A DNA stretch of 64,000 nucleotides. Origin: Gammaproteobacteria bacterium (lineage in GTDB: Bacteria; Pseudomonadota; Gammaproteobacteria; AKS1). Under the pieces are notes generated by a model. The model did not search any database, was not told where the DNA came from, and saw nothing but the letters and a program-made list of their open reading frames with translations. The stretch lies in assembly GCA_027006175.1 (NCBI GenBank), contig JALTKS010000006.1:1-64000 (forward strand), written 5' to 3'. A program made the translations under genes and the position numbers. Below, one piece after another: positions 20,269-32,576 of this stretch (its first letter is position 1; each line of letters begins with the position of its first letter).

Positions 20269-22041
20269 TTAGTCTTTACTTGCAACGAGTTCAACCCAGA
20301 ACGTGCTTCCTTTGTCTAATTTGCTGATAACACCAATTTTCCCGTGCATGGATTCAACCAGTTCTTTTGTTACCATTAGGCCAATTCCTGCACCTTCAAC
20401 TTCATTGGGTTGACCAAGGCGCTCAAATGGCTGGAATAGCTTGGTAAGATTTTGTTTGGTAATACCTATTCCTGTGTCAGCGATATTAATTCGATACATG
20501 TTCTTTTTGGCTTCAACAGATATCGTCACCATGCCGCCTTTAATATTGTATTTTATGGCATTGGAGATAAGGTTGAGTAACACTTGTCGTAATCTAACCG
20601 GGTCAACATTGACCTTACAGATAGTAGAGCATGAAATCTTATTATTGATTTTAATGTCAAGTTTTTCAGCCATGGTGCTTGATAAAGAAACAGCCTCACC
20701 TAATACTTCACACAGGTTAACGCTTTGCATATTAAGGTTAATATTGCCGGAGTCGATGGCACTTAAATCAAGGATTTCATTTACCAGGTGAAGTAAATGG
20801 TTACCGGCAATGTTAATTTCATTAATATTTAATTTCTGTTGTTCAGTGAGAGTTTGATCAATATTCATTTCCAGTAATTGACTAAACCCAATAATGGCAT
20901 TAAGCGGGGTTCGTAGCTCATGGCTAATGGTTGAAAGAAAGTCTGTTTTCATCGTATTAATACGTTCGACATCCATTCTTTTGCGTTGTTGCGCAGCAAG
21001 GAGTCTGGTGTAGATAAGTAGCATTGTCATTGAAAAGGTGATGATTAGCCCCATGATGACAAATACCCAGATAATGTTCTTTTTCTCCAGAGCAAGGATT
21101 TCATTCGTTGTTGTTTCAATGTACTCAGCAACGTTAAGTTCATAGGCATTTAATGATGAAAGTATTTTTTCTCCGATCGGGTTTAAATGTTCATCCATAT
21201 AACGAAGATCTGTACGCCAACGCTTGCCTAAATGAACGTTAATCACTTTTGGTAAGGCCTGAATCCATGCCTTTTGGCTTTTATCAATATCAGAAATCTG
21301 ATTTTGTATTAAAATATCAAATTCATTGACTGAATTTAGTACTTGTGCCCACTGTTTTTTGAATTGTTCGAGTTGTGCAAGTGTCGCTTGTTGTGTGCGG
21401 CTATTACGAAGTAAAAGTAGTGCCCGAAATTCCGAAATAATGCGAAGCCATCTATTTTGCGCTCCTTGAAGCAATATAATAAGATCTTTATCCTTATTAT
21501 CTTCTTGTAATAGAATCTGAATGGCGTTGGCCAGGCCATTTGTTACACGATAACTATTGGCTGCCTGTGTTTCTGTAGAGCTTAAAACCCCTTCAATCAC
21601 ACCACGCGTATCCTGTCTAATACCGCGCAGTGGCGGTAATTTTAAAATATATTCATTAACATTCATTCTTATATCGGCAACGAGCTGTTGCTGAATGTTC
21701 ACTTGCGTACTATCAGTCTGTGCCAGTTTTTCCGCATGTCGATAAAGTTTTTGGGTTTCTTGTGTGGCAATTTCCCATGTTTCATCACTGCCAAGAAACA
21801 TAAAGGTGTTAATGGCGGCTCGTGAAACATCATATTGAATCTGAAATTGTTGCGTCGTCAATAATAATTGGTTTGCGACTCTCAGTCGGTCATGTACCTG
21901 GGATGTTTTGCCAACGGATAAGAGCAAATTAGACGAAAGAATTAATCCTATAATAACAATAAGCACAAAGACGAGAAGTCGCCTGTCCATAAAGTCGATA
22001 TAGCGTACACGTTCTGAATTCGGTTTATTATTAGACTGCAT
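20269..22041 (-). CDS. Membrane sensor histidine kinase (HisKA/HATPase)
   Basis: H-box STISHELRTPLNAIIGFSQLL, N/G boxes; two TMs flank a long periplasmic helical domain. Start MQSNNKPN inferred (ORF track 22125). Confidence 0.88.
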   Translation of the reverse strand: MQSNNKPNSERVRYIDFMDRRLLVFVLIVIIGLILSSNLLLSVGKTSQVHDRLRVANQLLLTTQQFQIQYDVSRAAINTFMFLGSDETWEIATQETQKLYRHAEKLAQTDSTQVNIQQQLVADIRMNVNEYILKLPPLRGIRQDTRGVIEGVLSSTETQAANSYRVTNGLANAIQILLQEDNKDKDLIILLQGAQNRWLRIISEFRALLLLRNSRTQQATLAQLEQFKKQWAQVLNSVNEFDILIQNQISDIDKSQKAWIQALPKVINVHLGKRWRTDLRYMDEHLNPIGEKILSSLNAYELNVAEYIETTTNEILALEKKNIIWVFVIMGLIITFSMTMLLIYTRLLAAQQRKRMDVERINTMKTDFLSTISHELRTPLNAIIGFSQLLEMNIDQTLTEQQKLNINEINIAGNHLLHLVNEILDLSAIDSGNINLNMQSVNLCEVLGEAVSLSSTMAEKLDIKINNKISCSTICKVNVDPVRLRQVLLNLISNAIKYNIKGGMVTISVEAKKNMYRINIADTGIGITKQNLTKLFQPFERLGQPNEVEGAGIGLMVTKELVESMHGKIGVISKLDKGSTFWVELVASKD

Positions 22042-22206
22042 AGCAAATGATAAACATACTTCTAATATTTTATATTTATTGACTGACCCTAAGTACATAC
22101 TATACGCATCGTGCTTTAAAAGCACGATAAAGTAATGGTTATATCTATTTATAAAACTAATAGAAGTTATAGACTTAGTTTAAGAGGGGCTAATGCTTAA
22201 TCTTTA

Positions 22207-22929
22207 TTATTTTAATTCGGTAATCATCATTGTAAATACATTATCATCTTTGTGGCGTTCTATTTTTACCGGTAAATAGTGTTTTTCTGGTGACACCCAA
22301 AGATAAGTAATGCGGTTCTTTTTACCCGTTCGTACGCGTTGTAGTTTAATGGTGTTGAGTTCACCAATGGGCGTATTAATCGTTTCATTATTAAGGACTT
22401 TAAATTGGTACGTCTTGAGTCGACCGCCATCGGCTATTTTATATTCTGCTTTTTTCTTTCCGTGTTGCAGATCTTGCATGAGCGCCAGCATATAACTGAA
22501 TTTATCCTGTGTACCGTCAGGAATAGACATTTTCCAGGGCTTTTTCCCTACTCGGTTAGTAACTGAATTTGTTTGCCAATTGAAGTTTAATTCTGCATGG
22601 CGTTTCTCATTGTCACTATCGCGGTATTCGTAACGAATAGGCACGATTTGATCGCTACGTAATTGCCATTGACTCACCTCGATGACTTCACCTGATTTAA
22701 AGAGGCTGGCAAATCCGGTTGCATGCATGTCGGCTTGATAAATATAATGGTCGCTATGCTGGGTTAAACGATGCGTACGAACGCCGATATCAGTATTATT
22801 TCGACTTACCTTATAAACGGCGGTGAAGGGTGTAAAAGGATGTTCTGCATAGAGCGGCGCACTGAATACTAGTGCGAGAAATGACACTAGAAAAAGAGTT
22901 AATTTATTGGTTTTCCATACCCTGTGCAT
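22207..22929 (-). CDS. DUF3108 domain-containing exported protein
   Basis: FTPFTAVYKVSRNNTDIGVRTHRL..., PVKIERHKDDNVFTMMI. Confidence 0.8.
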   Translation of the reverse strand: MHRVWKTNKLTLFLVSFLALVFSAPLYAEHPFTPFTAVYKVSRNNTDIGVRTHRLTQHSDHYIYQADMHATGFASLFKSGEVIEVSQWQLRSDQIVPIRYEYRDSDNEKRHAELNFNWQTNSVTNRVGKKPWKMSIPDGTQDKFSYMLALMQDLQHGKKKAEYKIADGGRLKTYQFKVLNNETINTPIGELNTIKLQRVRTGKKNRITYLWVSPEKHYLPVKIERHKDDNVFTMMITELK

Positions 22930-23572
22930 AGTTTAGCCCTGTTTCAGGAAGTGTCTGTTGGTCGAGCAGGACTTGATTATTATCAAGCCTTAAACGTTTT
23001 TCAGCAAACCATTTTATCGCCAGTGGGTAAATGAGATGCTCCTGATGTAAGACGCGTTCAGCCAATTGCGGGGCTGTATCCTGTTTTTTTACTGGAACAC
23101 TGGCTTGTAAAATAATGGGGCCGCCATCAACTTCAGTGGTAACAAAATGAACACTTGCGCCATGTTCTTGGACACCTGATTCAAGTGCGCGTTCATGTGT
23201 ATTTAAGCCGGGGAAGTTGGGTAGTAGCGCTGGATGAATATTCATCAGGCGACCTATGTAATGTTCAACAAAATTAGCGGTGAGAATACGCATAAAACCG
23301 GCTAGTACGATTAAATCTGGTTGATAATGATCAATTTTCTGAATTAAGGCCTGATCAAATTCTTCCCGATCTTTAAAAAGGGTGTGATCAACAACGTCGG
23401 TTGTAATATTGGCTTGTTGAGCACGTTCAAGTCCTTTTACATCAGGACGATTACTAATGACAGCAACGATATTGATGGGACACTTATCTGTTTTACTTGC
23501 ATCAATAATAGCCTGCAGGTTGGAACCGCTACCAGAAATCAGGATAACGACAGAGGGTGTTGTAGAAGGCAT
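22904..23572 (-). CDS. purN: Phosphoribosylglycinamide formyltransferase
   Basis: VILISGSGSNLQAIIDA, LAGFMRILTANFV, NIHPALLPNFPGLNTHERAL. Confidence 0.97.
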   Translation of the reverse strand: MPSTTPSVVILISGSGSNLQAIIDASKTDKCPINIVAVISNRPDVKGLERAQQANITTDVVDHTLFKDREEFDQALIQKIDHYQPDLIVLAGFMRILTANFVEHYIGRLMNIHPALLPNFPGLNTHERALESGVQEHGASVHFVTTEVDGGPIILQASVPVKKQDTAPQLAERVLHQEHLIYPLAIKWFAEKRLRLDNNQVLLDQQTLPETGLNYAQGMENQ

Positions 23573-23580
23573 TACGTTAC

Positions 23581-24654
23581 TTAATCAAGAATGACGCTGG
23601 GTGTGTCAGTGCTGCCATCAATAATGTCACCAATCTTCACCACCAGTTCGCCTTGTTGAGTGAGTACCTCAATGGCTTTATCGGCATCTGCTGCAGCAAC
23701 ACAAACGACCATGCCAATACCGCAGTTAAACGTACGTAACATTTCAAAGTCTTCAACGTTGCCATGTTGTTGTAGCCAGTCGAAAATAGCAGGGCGTTGC
23801 CAACTGTGAGTATCAATTTTCGCGTCACTTCCCTGAGGCAGAACGCGAGGTAGATTTTCGGGTAAGCCGCCACCGGTAATATGTGCCATCGCATGTACAT
23901 CAATTTGTTTGCATAATTCAAGCAGTGGTTTTACGTACATACGGGTAGGAGCAAGCAGGGTTTCGCCTAGCGATTTACCGTTAAAATCATCGGTTAATGA
24001 TGCACCACTGACGTCAATAATTTTACGTACCAATGAGTAACCATTTGAATGTGGACCCGATGAAGCAATACCAAGAATGACATCGCCCGAGGCAACCTTG
24101 CTGCCATCAATAATGTTATCTCGTTCAACCACACCGACACAGAACCCGGCCAGATCGTAATCACCTTCGCTATACATGCCCGGCATTTCAGCCGTTTCGC
24201 CACCGGTGAGCGCACAGCCAGCTTGTTCGCAGCCAACCCCAATACCTTTAATCACATCACTGGCAGTATCCAGATCCAGCTTACCTGTGGCAAAGTAATC
24301 GAGGAAGAATAAAGCCTCTGCACCTTGCACGATAAGGTCGTTAGCGCACATAGCGACGAGATCAATGCCAATGGTACTGTGTAAGTTCAGATCAATCGCC
24401 AGTTTAAGTTTGGTACCGACACCATCTGTGCCTGACACAAGAATGGGTTGTTTATAATGACTCGGAATTTCAAATAAAGCGCCAAATCCGCCTAAACCAC
24501 TGACTACGCCATCACGTTTGGTTGCTGCAGCAATGGGCTTGATACGGTCGATGAGTTGGTTTCCTGCATCAATATCAACGCCTGCATCACGGTAACTTAA
24601 TGATGTTGAAGAAGATTTTTTATCGTTATTGGAAGATTGGTCTTTCTGGCTCAC
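23581..24654 (-). CDS. purM: Phosphoribosylformylglycinamidine cyclo-ligase
   Basis: [46 protein letters not shown] start at 24654 (VSQKDQ) preferred, as the ATG ORF (24783) adds an atypical extension. Confidence 0.95.
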   Translation of the reverse strand: MSQKDQSSNNDKKSSSTSLSYRDAGVDIDAGNQLIDRIKPIAAATKRDGVVSGLGGFGALFEIPSHYKQPILVSGTDGVGTKLKLAIDLNLHSTIGIDLVAMCANDLIVQGAEALFFLDYFATGKLDLDTASDVIKGIGVGCEQAGCALTGGETAEMPGMYSEGDYDLAGFCVGVVERDNIIDGSKVASGDVILGIASSGPHSNGYSLVRKIIDVSGASLTDDFNGKSLGETLLAPTRMYVKPLLELCKQIDVHAMAHITGGGLPENLPRVLPQGSDAKIDTHSWQRPAIFDWLQQHGNVEDFEMLRTFNCGIGMVVCVAAADADKAIEVLTQQGELVVKIGDIIDGSTDTPSVILD

Positions 24655-24787
24655 GTCTATAACTCCAAAATTTTGACCCAAAACAGGCTGGGCCATTGCT
24701 GATGCGTATGGTATCGGGGCGCTGGGTGGAGTGCAATCAAGAAAACGCTCAGGTGCGCGTTTGTGAGGAATAGGTATAATCATATTT

Positions 24788-25882
24788 ATGCAGAAATTAA
24801 CAAGAACAACAGCTTATTTATTGCTTAGTCTGTGCTTATGGGGGATTTCATTCTCCGCGGCTGCGGTTGAAGTCCCAGGGCTTTATGAGTCTGAATTAGC
24901 GGTGATGAGTCAAGGACGTGCTGAGCGTCGAGAGATTATTCGTTCAGCGTTACTTGAGGTACTTATAAAGGTAACAGGAAATACCAGTATCGCGTTGTCG
25001 CCAGGAATCCCGCAGATCTTAAGTCGCAGTAATCAATATTTGCAGCAATATCGTTATCGCACTGAACAGCAGCCGGTGAGTAAGCAGTATCTTTGGGTAC
25101 GTTTTGATAAAAAATCATTGGATACGGCACTGAGAAAACTGGAAATTGCGATTTGGGGGCGTAGTCGACCTTCGACATTGGCATGGGTTGCAGTAGAGCG
25201 TGATGGCAAGCGGCAGCTGTTGACGAGTAGTGAGATGGATGAGCTTACCGAGGTCTTTCTTGATAAAGCTAAACATCGAGGTATTCCTGTTGCCTTACCG
25301 TTGTTAGACATAGAAGATCAGCAAAGAATTAATGTGTCAGATGTACTGGCAGGTTTTCAGGACACAATCTTAAAGGCATCACAACGCTATTCTGCTGATG
25401 CGGTTTTGGTTGGGCGATTGCGCCAACTAACAAGTCAGCGTTGGCAAGGGCGCTGGACCTTAAACCTGGCTGGCCAGGAAGTGACCTGGAAAGAAGAGGG
25501 TAAGCTTGAAGATATCATCAATTTTGGTATTGATGGCGTAACCTCAACACTGGCGAGTAATTTTGTTCGCATGCCGAGCAATATTGCAGGTGAAGTTAAT
25601 GTTTTGGTTACCGACGTGTTTAATTTAAATGATTATGCACGTAGCGATCAGTTCCTTCGCGGGCTTGATGGCGTGATTGATGTTGAACCTGAAAAAATTG
25701 AAACGCAGAGTATTTTGTTTAAAGTTACGTTGCGTGGTGACAAGCAAAGCTTGCTCCAGGCGGTTCGGTTAAGTAGCCAATCGGTTCTTGCTTCGGTAGA
25801 GACGCAAGCGGTTCCCGTTGTTAGTCAACCGCTTAATAATATTGCCACTGCGCCATTGCTAACATTTAAATTAATACAGTGA
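24788..25882 (+). CDS. DUF2066 domain-containing exported protein
   Basis: Signal peptide; [37 protein letters not shown]; divergent from purM. Confidence 0.85.
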   Translation: MQKLTRTTAYLLLSLCLWGISFSAAAVEVPGLYESELAVMSQGRAERREIIRSALLEVLIKVTGNTSIALSPGIPQILSRSNQYLQQYRYRTEQQPVSKQYLWVRFDKKSLDTALRKLEIAIWGRSRPSTLAWVAVERDGKRQLLTSSEMDELTEVFLDKAKHRGIPVALPLLDIEDQQRINVSDVLAGFQDTILKASQRYSADAVLVGRLRQLTSQRWQGRWTLNLAGQEVTWKEEGKLEDIINFGIDGVTSTLASNFVRMPSNIAGEVNVLVTDVFNLNDYARSDQFLRGLDGVIDVEPEKIETQSILFKVTLRGDKQSLLQAVRLSSQSVLASVETQAVPVVSQPLNNIATAPLLTFKLIQ

Positions 25883-26439
25883 ACTATCGATTTATTCCAA
25901 ACTTAATTACGGTAATGCGGATAATTCTGGTTGCCCCTATAGTCTGGTTTTTAACACAACATCAATTTACAACGGCACTGATATTATTCGCTATAGCGGG
26001 TTTCAGTGATGCACTCGATGGTTTTTTAGCACGGCGTTTTAATTGGCAGAGTTGGTGGGGATCCGTATTAGATCCTTTAGCCGATAAACTATTACAAGTA
26101 TCATGTTATATAACGTTAGCATGGATGGGACATTTACCCTTGTGGCTAGTCGTTAGTATTGTTTTACGTGATGTCATTATTGTTTTTGGGGCGTTAATTT
26201 ATCATCATCGTATTAGTGAATTTAAGGCAGAACCCAGTTTAGTCAGTAAGATTAATACGTTTACTCAAATTGTTTTGATATTGATGGTTGTTTTGCATGT
26301 TGGGGTCTATCCATTACCCGAGTTGTTGTTGCAAGGGATGATTTATTTAGTATTTCTAACAACACTGTATAGTGGCATCGATTATGTTTACCGCTGGATG
26401 CAACGGGCAGTTAAGCACGAATCAAACAATAAGGAATAA
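25879..26439 (+). CDS. CDP-alcohol phosphatidyltransferase family protein
   Basis: DALDGFLARRFNWQSWWGSVLDPLADK (DG..AR...G..D..aD motif). Confidence 0.92.
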   Translation: MNYRFIPNLITVMRIILVAPIVWFLTQHQFTTALILFAIAGFSDALDGFLARRFNWQSWWGSVLDPLADKLLQVSCYITLAWMGHLPLWLVVSIVLRDVIIVFGALIYHHRISEFKAEPSLVSKINTFTQIVLILMVVLHVGVYPLPELLLQGMIYLVFLTTLYSGIDYVYRWMQRAVKHESNNKE

Positions 26440-27503
26440 TGACAGTGACTGATACACGTTCAGGATTGATTTTTGCAGTGGTCGTGACGTTCGGTGTTTT
26501 ATTGTATTTATTAGCGCCAGTGTTGACCCCTTTTTTAATTGCCGCATTGTTAGCTTATATCGGCGATCCTTTGGTTGATAAATTAGAACGGCATCGCTTG
26601 TCACGCACATGGGCGGTGTTGGTGGTTTTCCTTGGTTTGTCACTTGTGTCGTTGGTTTTATTAGCGATTATTATTCCTTTGTTAGGTAAACAGGTACAAA
26701 TATTTATTTCAAATGTTCCTGCTTATATTGATTGGCTACAAAATACGCTGATGCCATGGGTGCAACAGCGGTTTAATCTTTCTGAAACTCCCGACATTGG
26801 TGAACTTAAACAAGTGGCACAACAAAACTGGAAACAGGTCGGTGGTGTGGTTGCTAATATACTTAAATCCGTTACCGGTTCTGGCGCAGCATTGCTTGCC
26901 TTTACGGCAAATCTGGTATTGATTCCTGTTGTTACTTTTTATTTTTTACGCGACTGGGATATTCTGGTTAAGCGCGTACATGATTTATTACCCGCCAAAA
27001 TTGAACCGCTTGTTTCTAAATTAGCAAACGATGCAGATGAAGTCCTGGGTGCGTTTATGCGGGGGCAATTATTAGTCATGTTAAGCCTGAGTTTATTTTA
27101 CTCACTTGGTTTGTGGATAGCCGGGTTACATTATGCCTTATTGATTGGTCTGATAGCCGGTATATTAAGTTTTGTTCCCTATCTTGGTGTGATTATTGGT
27201 GTTGGTTTAGCGGTTGTTGCCGGTCTGTTTCAGTTTGATAGTGTCTCTGCTTTATGGCCGATTGGCGTGGTGTTCGGGATCGGACAATTACTGGAAAGTT
27301 TCCTGCTAACGCCTTTTCTGGTTGGTGATAGAATTGGGCTACATCCAGTGACGGTTATTTTTGCTATTGCTGCATTTGGCCAGTTATTTGGTTTTTTTGG
27401 TATTTTATTAGCACTTCCTGCGGCAGCTGTCGTTATGGTGGTTGTGCGCCATGCACATAATGAATATCGCAATAGTGATTTGTACGGAAGACAACAAGCT
27501 TAA
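26439..27503 (+). CDS. AI-2E family transporter (PerM-like)
   Basis: LLAYIGDPLVDKLERH..., FVPYLGVIIGVGLA, multi-TM. Confidence 0.9.
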   Translation: MTVTDTRSGLIFAVVVTFGVLLYLLAPVLTPFLIAALLAYIGDPLVDKLERHRLSRTWAVLVVFLGLSLVSLVLLAIIIPLLGKQVQIFISNVPAYIDWLQNTLMPWVQQRFNLSETPDIGELKQVAQQNWKQVGGVVANILKSVTGSGAALLAFTANLVLIPVVTFYFLRDWDILVKRVHDLLPAKIEPLVSKLANDADEVLGAFMRGQLLVMLSLSLFYSLGLWIAGLHYALLIGLIAGILSFVPYLGVIIGVGLAVVAGLFQFDSVSALWPIGVVFGIGQLLESFLLTPFLVGDRIGLHPVTVIFAIAAFGQLFGFFGILLALPAAAVVMVVVRHAHNEYRNSDLYGRQQA

Positions 27504-27512
27504 AAAACAATC

Positions 27513-28199
27513 ATGTCAGATCAATTACCTTTACATATTGGTTTGCGAGATAGCGCAACCTTTGCCAATTTTTACCCCGCCAGTAATGAACAACTCATCG
27601 CCGAGCTGCGCCGTTGTGTAATGAATCAAGGCGAGCATTTTATTTTTTTTCATGGCATCAGTGGCACAGGGAAAAGTCATTGCCTGCAAGCTGTATGTCA
27701 CGCAGCAACCAAACAGCAGTTACAGGCAACATATTTGCCCATGCGTGATATTCAATCCATGCCGGTTGATTTATTAGAGGGACTCGAGCAATTCGATATC
27801 GTATGTATCGATGATGTTGAATCAATTGCCGGGAATCGAGAATGGGAAGTGGCGATTTTTAATCTCTATAATCGTATCCGTGACAACAGTGGTTACCTGA
27901 TGGTGGCTGCAAATAGCAAACCAGATGAGTTAGGTATTCACTTAAAAGATTTACAGTCACGCCTAACATGGGGGCTGGTTTTTCAGATTGAATCACTGGA
28001 TGATGCAGCCTTGGCGTTGACCTTACAGTTACGAGCTAAAACAAGAGGCATGGAATTGCCAGATGATGTGGCAGCCTATATTTTAAAGCGTAGTTCCCGT
28101 GACATGAATACGTTATTTTCGTTGCTTGAAATACTTGATCGAGAATCATTGGTAGAACAGCGCAAGTTAACGATACCCTTTGTTAAAAATTATCTTTAA
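27513..28199 (+). CDS. hda: DnaA regulatory inactivator Hda
   Basis: QLPLHIGLRDSATFANFYP, DnaA-like ATPase without DnaA DNA-binding domain. Confidence 0.93.
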   Translation: MSDQLPLHIGLRDSATFANFYPASNEQLIAELRRCVMNQGEHFIFFHGISGTGKSHCLQAVCHAATKQQLQATYLPMRDIQSMPVDLLEGLEQFDIVCIDDVESIAGNREWEVAIFNLYNRIRDNSGYLMVAANSKPDELGIHLKDLQSRLTWGLVFQIESLDDAALALTLQLRAKTRGMELPDDVAAYILKRSSRDMNTLFSLLEILDRESLVEQRKLTIPFVKNYL

Positions 28200-28570
28200 T
28201 CGGCAGCTTTTTCAATGGCTGCCCGTTTTTCTCTGGCTTTAACTCGCACATACATCATCGAGCCGATGAACATCATAATGCTGAAAGTAATTTGTATTAG
28301 CGCGTAAATTCGTTCTTCTACGTTTGCCGCAGCGACCATGACGCCAATGGTAAAATAAAACAGCGCCATAAAGTGCAGCCATGCATGGGTATAAAGTTTG
28401 CCGTACAAGAGTCCTCGCATGGGGATGAGTAATGGTCCTACATAAAAAATGAGAACGATACTGACAGGAAAGATGGTGGGTGGCGCAAGAACAACGGTCC
28501 ACAACAAGAGCAAAAAGAATAAACCAAAATAGCCCATTAAAGCGAGTAGGTAATAAAAACGACTGGTCAT
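28196..28570 (-). CDS. DUF2069 domain-containing membrane protein
   Basis: Four TM segments, LLIPMRGLLYGKLYTHAWLHFMALFYFTIGV. Confidence 0.85.
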   Translation of the reverse strand: MTSRFYYLLALMGYFGLFFLLLLWTVVLAPPTIFPVSIVLIFYVGPLLIPMRGLLYGKLYTHAWLHFMALFYFTIGVMVAAANVEERIYALIQITFSIMMFIGSMMYVRVKAREKRAAIEKAAD

Positions 28571-28576
28571 GGTTTA

Positions 28577-29523
<947 letters not shown>

Positions 29524-29661
29524 AGTATATAAACCAATGCTTATTTAGATGCCCATAGTGTACCTGTTGCTTGCGGGGAGTCCTATAGTTTGAGATTGAA
29601 ATATTAAAATTGAAAAAAGTCTCTGAAATCGAGATCTTGGACACGTTTCTTGCTTGACAGG

Positions 29662-29690
29662 TTGACGTAGCGGATGCTAGTTTTTACTAA
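29662..29690 (+). promoter_or_regulatory. Candidate sigma70 promoter upstream of the LysM gene
   Basis: TTGACG - 17 bp - TACTAA. Confidence 0.4.
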
Positions 29691-29779
29691 TATAAAGGCG
29701 GTCTATTTTGAGTGCCCGTCTTACATTATAAGAATGATGAATTTCGCCGAAAAATAACGGCATTTGGAGTGTTAAAACA

Positions 29780-30403
29780 ATGAAAACCAACAAGTTTCTA
29801 AAGAATATTGCAATGATGGCAGTGGTTGCTGGTGTGAGTGTCGGTTGTGCAAGCACACAACAAGAACAACCTAAAGAAGACCATCATACAGCTCACCATA
29901 AAGGTCCAAGTGCATGTGAAAAAGAACTTGCCCATGCAGAAGCCGCTCGTAAAAAGGCAGCCAGTGTTGGTGGTGAGTGGCGCGACATCAAGAAAATACT
30001 CAAGAAAGCCAAGAAAGCGCACAAAGCAGGTAATGACGCCAAATGCCTTAAGTTAGCAACGAAAGCTCGCCGCCAAGGTGAACTTGGTTATGCACAGGCA
30101 CTTCGTGAAGCGGCACAAAAAACATCAGCATCAAGTGTTTACACCGTTTCCAAGGGCGACAGCCTTTGGTCAATCGCTGGCGACAGCAGTGTTTACGCTG
30201 ACCCTTACCAATGGCCACTGATTTACAAAGCAAACCGTGACCAAATTAAAGATGCTGATTTGATTTACCCGGGTCAGTCGCTTGATATTGATCGTGGCGC
30301 ATCATCTGCAGACATTAATGCGGCAATCAGCCATGCGCGTGGACGTGGTGCATGGGCAGTCGGTGTTGTTGAAGATGCGGACAAGGCATATCTTGCTCGT
30401 TAA
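29780..30403 (+). CDS. LysM domain lipoprotein
   Basis: Lipobox VSVGCAS; LysM YTVSKGDSLWSIAGDSSVYADPYQWPLIYKANRDQIKDADLIYPGQ. Confidence 0.88.
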   Translation: MKTNKFLKNIAMMAVVAGVSVGCASTQQEQPKEDHHTAHHKGPSACEKELAHAEAARKKAASVGGEWRDIKKILKKAKKAHKAGNDAKCLKLATKARRQGELGYAQALREAAQKTSASSVYTVSKGDSLWSIAGDSSVYADPYQWPLIYKANRDQIKDADLIYPGQSLDIDRGASSADINAAISHARGRGAWAVGVVEDADKAYLAR

Positions 30404-30430
30404 TCTGTAAGATACAGGCTTTAAACCCAA

Positions 30431-30458
30431 ACGCCCCGCTTTATGCGGGGCGTTTTTT
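30431..30458. terminator. Intrinsic terminator between convergent LysM gene and fumC
   Basis: ACGCCCCGC-tttat-GCGGGGCGTTTTTT. Confidence 0.92.
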
Positions 30459-31857
30459 ATTCAACGATGCCATCTTTCGCCGCTTTTAACACAATCGCAT
30501 CAAAATCATTAATATCCATCAGCCCTTGTTCGGCAACAATATCACGAACAGGTCGGCCGCTTTTTTCTGAAAGTTTAGCAATATCGGCGGCTTTACTGTA
30601 ACCGATATGAGTATTGAGTAATGTTGCCAAACCAACGCTACTATGTAGAAATTCTGCACAGCGTTCACGGTTAATAATTAAACCTTCCAGATTAAATTCA
30701 CTCGCAGCATTCATGGCGTTCGGTAACCATTCCATTGCATCAAACAGAGCTGAACCCAGTGCAGGCATCATGACATTGAGTTCGAGTTGTCCTGCCTGGG
30801 TCATCATTGCGATGGCATGATCTTGGCCAAGAATTTGATAACAAACCTGATTAAGCATCTCGAACATAACCGGATTTACTTTACCCGGCATAATGCTTGA
30901 GCCAGGTTGTACGGCAGGTAGGGTGATTTCACCAATACCGGTGCGCGGACCTGAGGCAAGTAAACGCATATCGTTACTAATGCGAGTTAACTCTAATGCC
31001 AAACTGCGAATAGCAGCGGATAAGGTTTGTACATCATTCATAGACTGCATTTGTGCAGCAAGATCATCAGCAGGACGTATGGCTTCCCCGGTTAATGTGG
31101 CGAGTTCTTTGGCAACATTCACAATGTAATCAGGTGAGGTGTTTAAACCGGTTCCTGCGGCGGAACCACCAAGTCCGATTTGGCAAAGTGGGTCGCGGCA
31201 ACCTTCTATTTGTTTAATAATGCGTCGTAATGTCCAGGCATAGGCATTGAATTCACGTCCTAAGGTCGTCGGCACGGCATCCTGCAGATGAGTACGGGCA
31301 CTTTTAACCGTATCCTCTTCCTGTTTACCGAGTTTTGCAAAGGCATTTGCCATGGTTTCAACGGCACGAAGTAGTTTGGGTAATTTAGCAAGTGCAGCAA
31401 GTCGAATCGCTGTCGGTATTGTGTCGTTGGTGCTTTGCCCCATGTTGACGTGATCGTTGGGGTGCACTTTGTCATACTGTCCTTTTTGCCCACCAAGAGC
31501 GACATTGGCCAGATTGGCAATGACTTCATTCGAGTTCATATTATGGCTCGTTCCTGCGCCAGCCTGAAATCGGTCAACAACAAATTGATCCAGATGTTGA
31601 TCCGCAAGGATTTGGTCACACGCCGCAACAATCGCATCGCGTTGTTGTTCGCTTAACCAATTGGTTTGGCAGTTGGCGATGGCAGCCGCACGTTTAATAT
31701 GGACATGAGCCCGTACAAAGTCCCTATCTGGCATGCGACCACTAATCGGAAAATTGATAATGGCGCGTGCCGTTTGGATGCCGTACCAGGCGTCAGCCGG
31801 AACTTCCAGTTCGCCGAGGCTGTCTTTTTCGATACGTGTGTTGTGATTTTCTGACAT
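30457..31857 (-). CDS. fumC: Fumarate hydratase class II
   Basis: EKDSLGELEVPADAWYGIQTARAIINFPISG, GSSIMPGKVNPV; start MSENHNTRIE inferred (ORF track 31992). Confidence 0.92.
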   Translation of the reverse strand: MSENHNTRIEKDSLGELEVPADAWYGIQTARAIINFPISGRMPDRDFVRAHVHIKRAAAIANCQTNWLSEQQRDAIVAACDQILADQHLDQFVVDRFQAGAGTSHNMNSNEVIANLANVALGGQKGQYDKVHPNDHVNMGQSTNDTIPTAIRLAALAKLPKLLRAVETMANAFAKLGKQEEDTVKSARTHLQDAVPTTLGREFNAYAWTLRRIIKQIEGCRDPLCQIGLGGSAAGTGLNTSPDYIVNVAKELATLTGEAIRPADDLAAQMQSMNDVQTLSAAIRSLALELTRISNDMRLLASGPRTGIGEITLPAVQPGSSIMPGKVNPVMFEMLNQVCYQILGQDHAIAMMTQAGQLELNVMMPALGSALFDAMEWLPNAMNAASEFNLEGLIINRERCAEFLHSSVGLATLLNTHIGYSKAADIAKLSEKSGRPVRDIVAEQGLMDINDFDAIVLKAAKDGIVE

Positions 31858-32010
31858 ATCCGATCCCGTAAGTGGTTGTTTCTGTAGTATAATGAAACAG
31901 ATTATCGCATAATTAGGGGCTGAACTCAGCATTGATAACAGATCAGTGAACAGAAAGCCTTTTTGTGGGTCTGAATAATAGTCAATACCCATTGTTCTGG
32001 AGATTCTGAA

Positions 32011-32520
32011 ATGTTGTTTAAAAAGTTATGTGTGGTGGTAATGCTGTTCTTGTTCACGATGTCACTATCCTATGCCGGGCAGGATGACATTGTCGATTTT
32101 ACCTTGAAAGATCTTAGCGGCAAGACGCATAAGCTGTCTGATTATCGTGGTAAGTGGGTAGTGGTGAATTACTGGGCAACGTGGTGTCCACCTTGTCTTG
32201 AAGAGATTCCTGATTTATCTGATTTTCATGACAAACATAAAGACAAAGATGCCGTTGTGTTAGGCGTTAATAATGAAGAACTACCAATTACAAAATTAAC
32301 TGATTTCGCTGAATCTTATTTAGTCAGTTATCCAATATTACCTGCGCCGAGAGATGCTTCGGCCGACTATATGCTGGGTCCTGTTCCGGCATTACCGACA
32401 ACCTATATTGTATCTCCAGCAGGTAGGGTAATGGCTCGTAATGTTGGTCCCTTAACCGGTGAAATGATCGAGTCCTTTATGAAAACAGCCTGTAAGGATA
32501 AAACCGTTGAAGCATGTTAG
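32011..32520 (+). CDS. TlpA-like thioredoxin-fold protein, exported
   Basis: Signal peptide, WATWCPPCLEEIPDL. Confidence 0.9.
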   Translation: MLFKKLCVVVMLFLFTMSLSYAGQDDIVDFTLKDLSGKTHKLSDYRGKWVVVNYWATWCPPCLEEIPDLSDFHDKHKDKDAVVLGVNNEELPITKLTDFAESYLVSYPILPAPRDASADYMLGPVPALPTTYIVSPAGRVMARNVGPLTGEMIESFMKTACKDKTVEAC

Positions 32521-32576
32521 TGACAATCATTTGCATAGTCGCAGTGATGAAAAAAATTTAAAGCAGGATAAGTGAA

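Noticed and set aside
24655-24783. N-terminal 43-residue extension of PurM in the ORF track
   Set aside because: A GTG start with GGAG upstream at 24654 gives the usual PurM N-terminus; the extension overlaps the divergent promoter region
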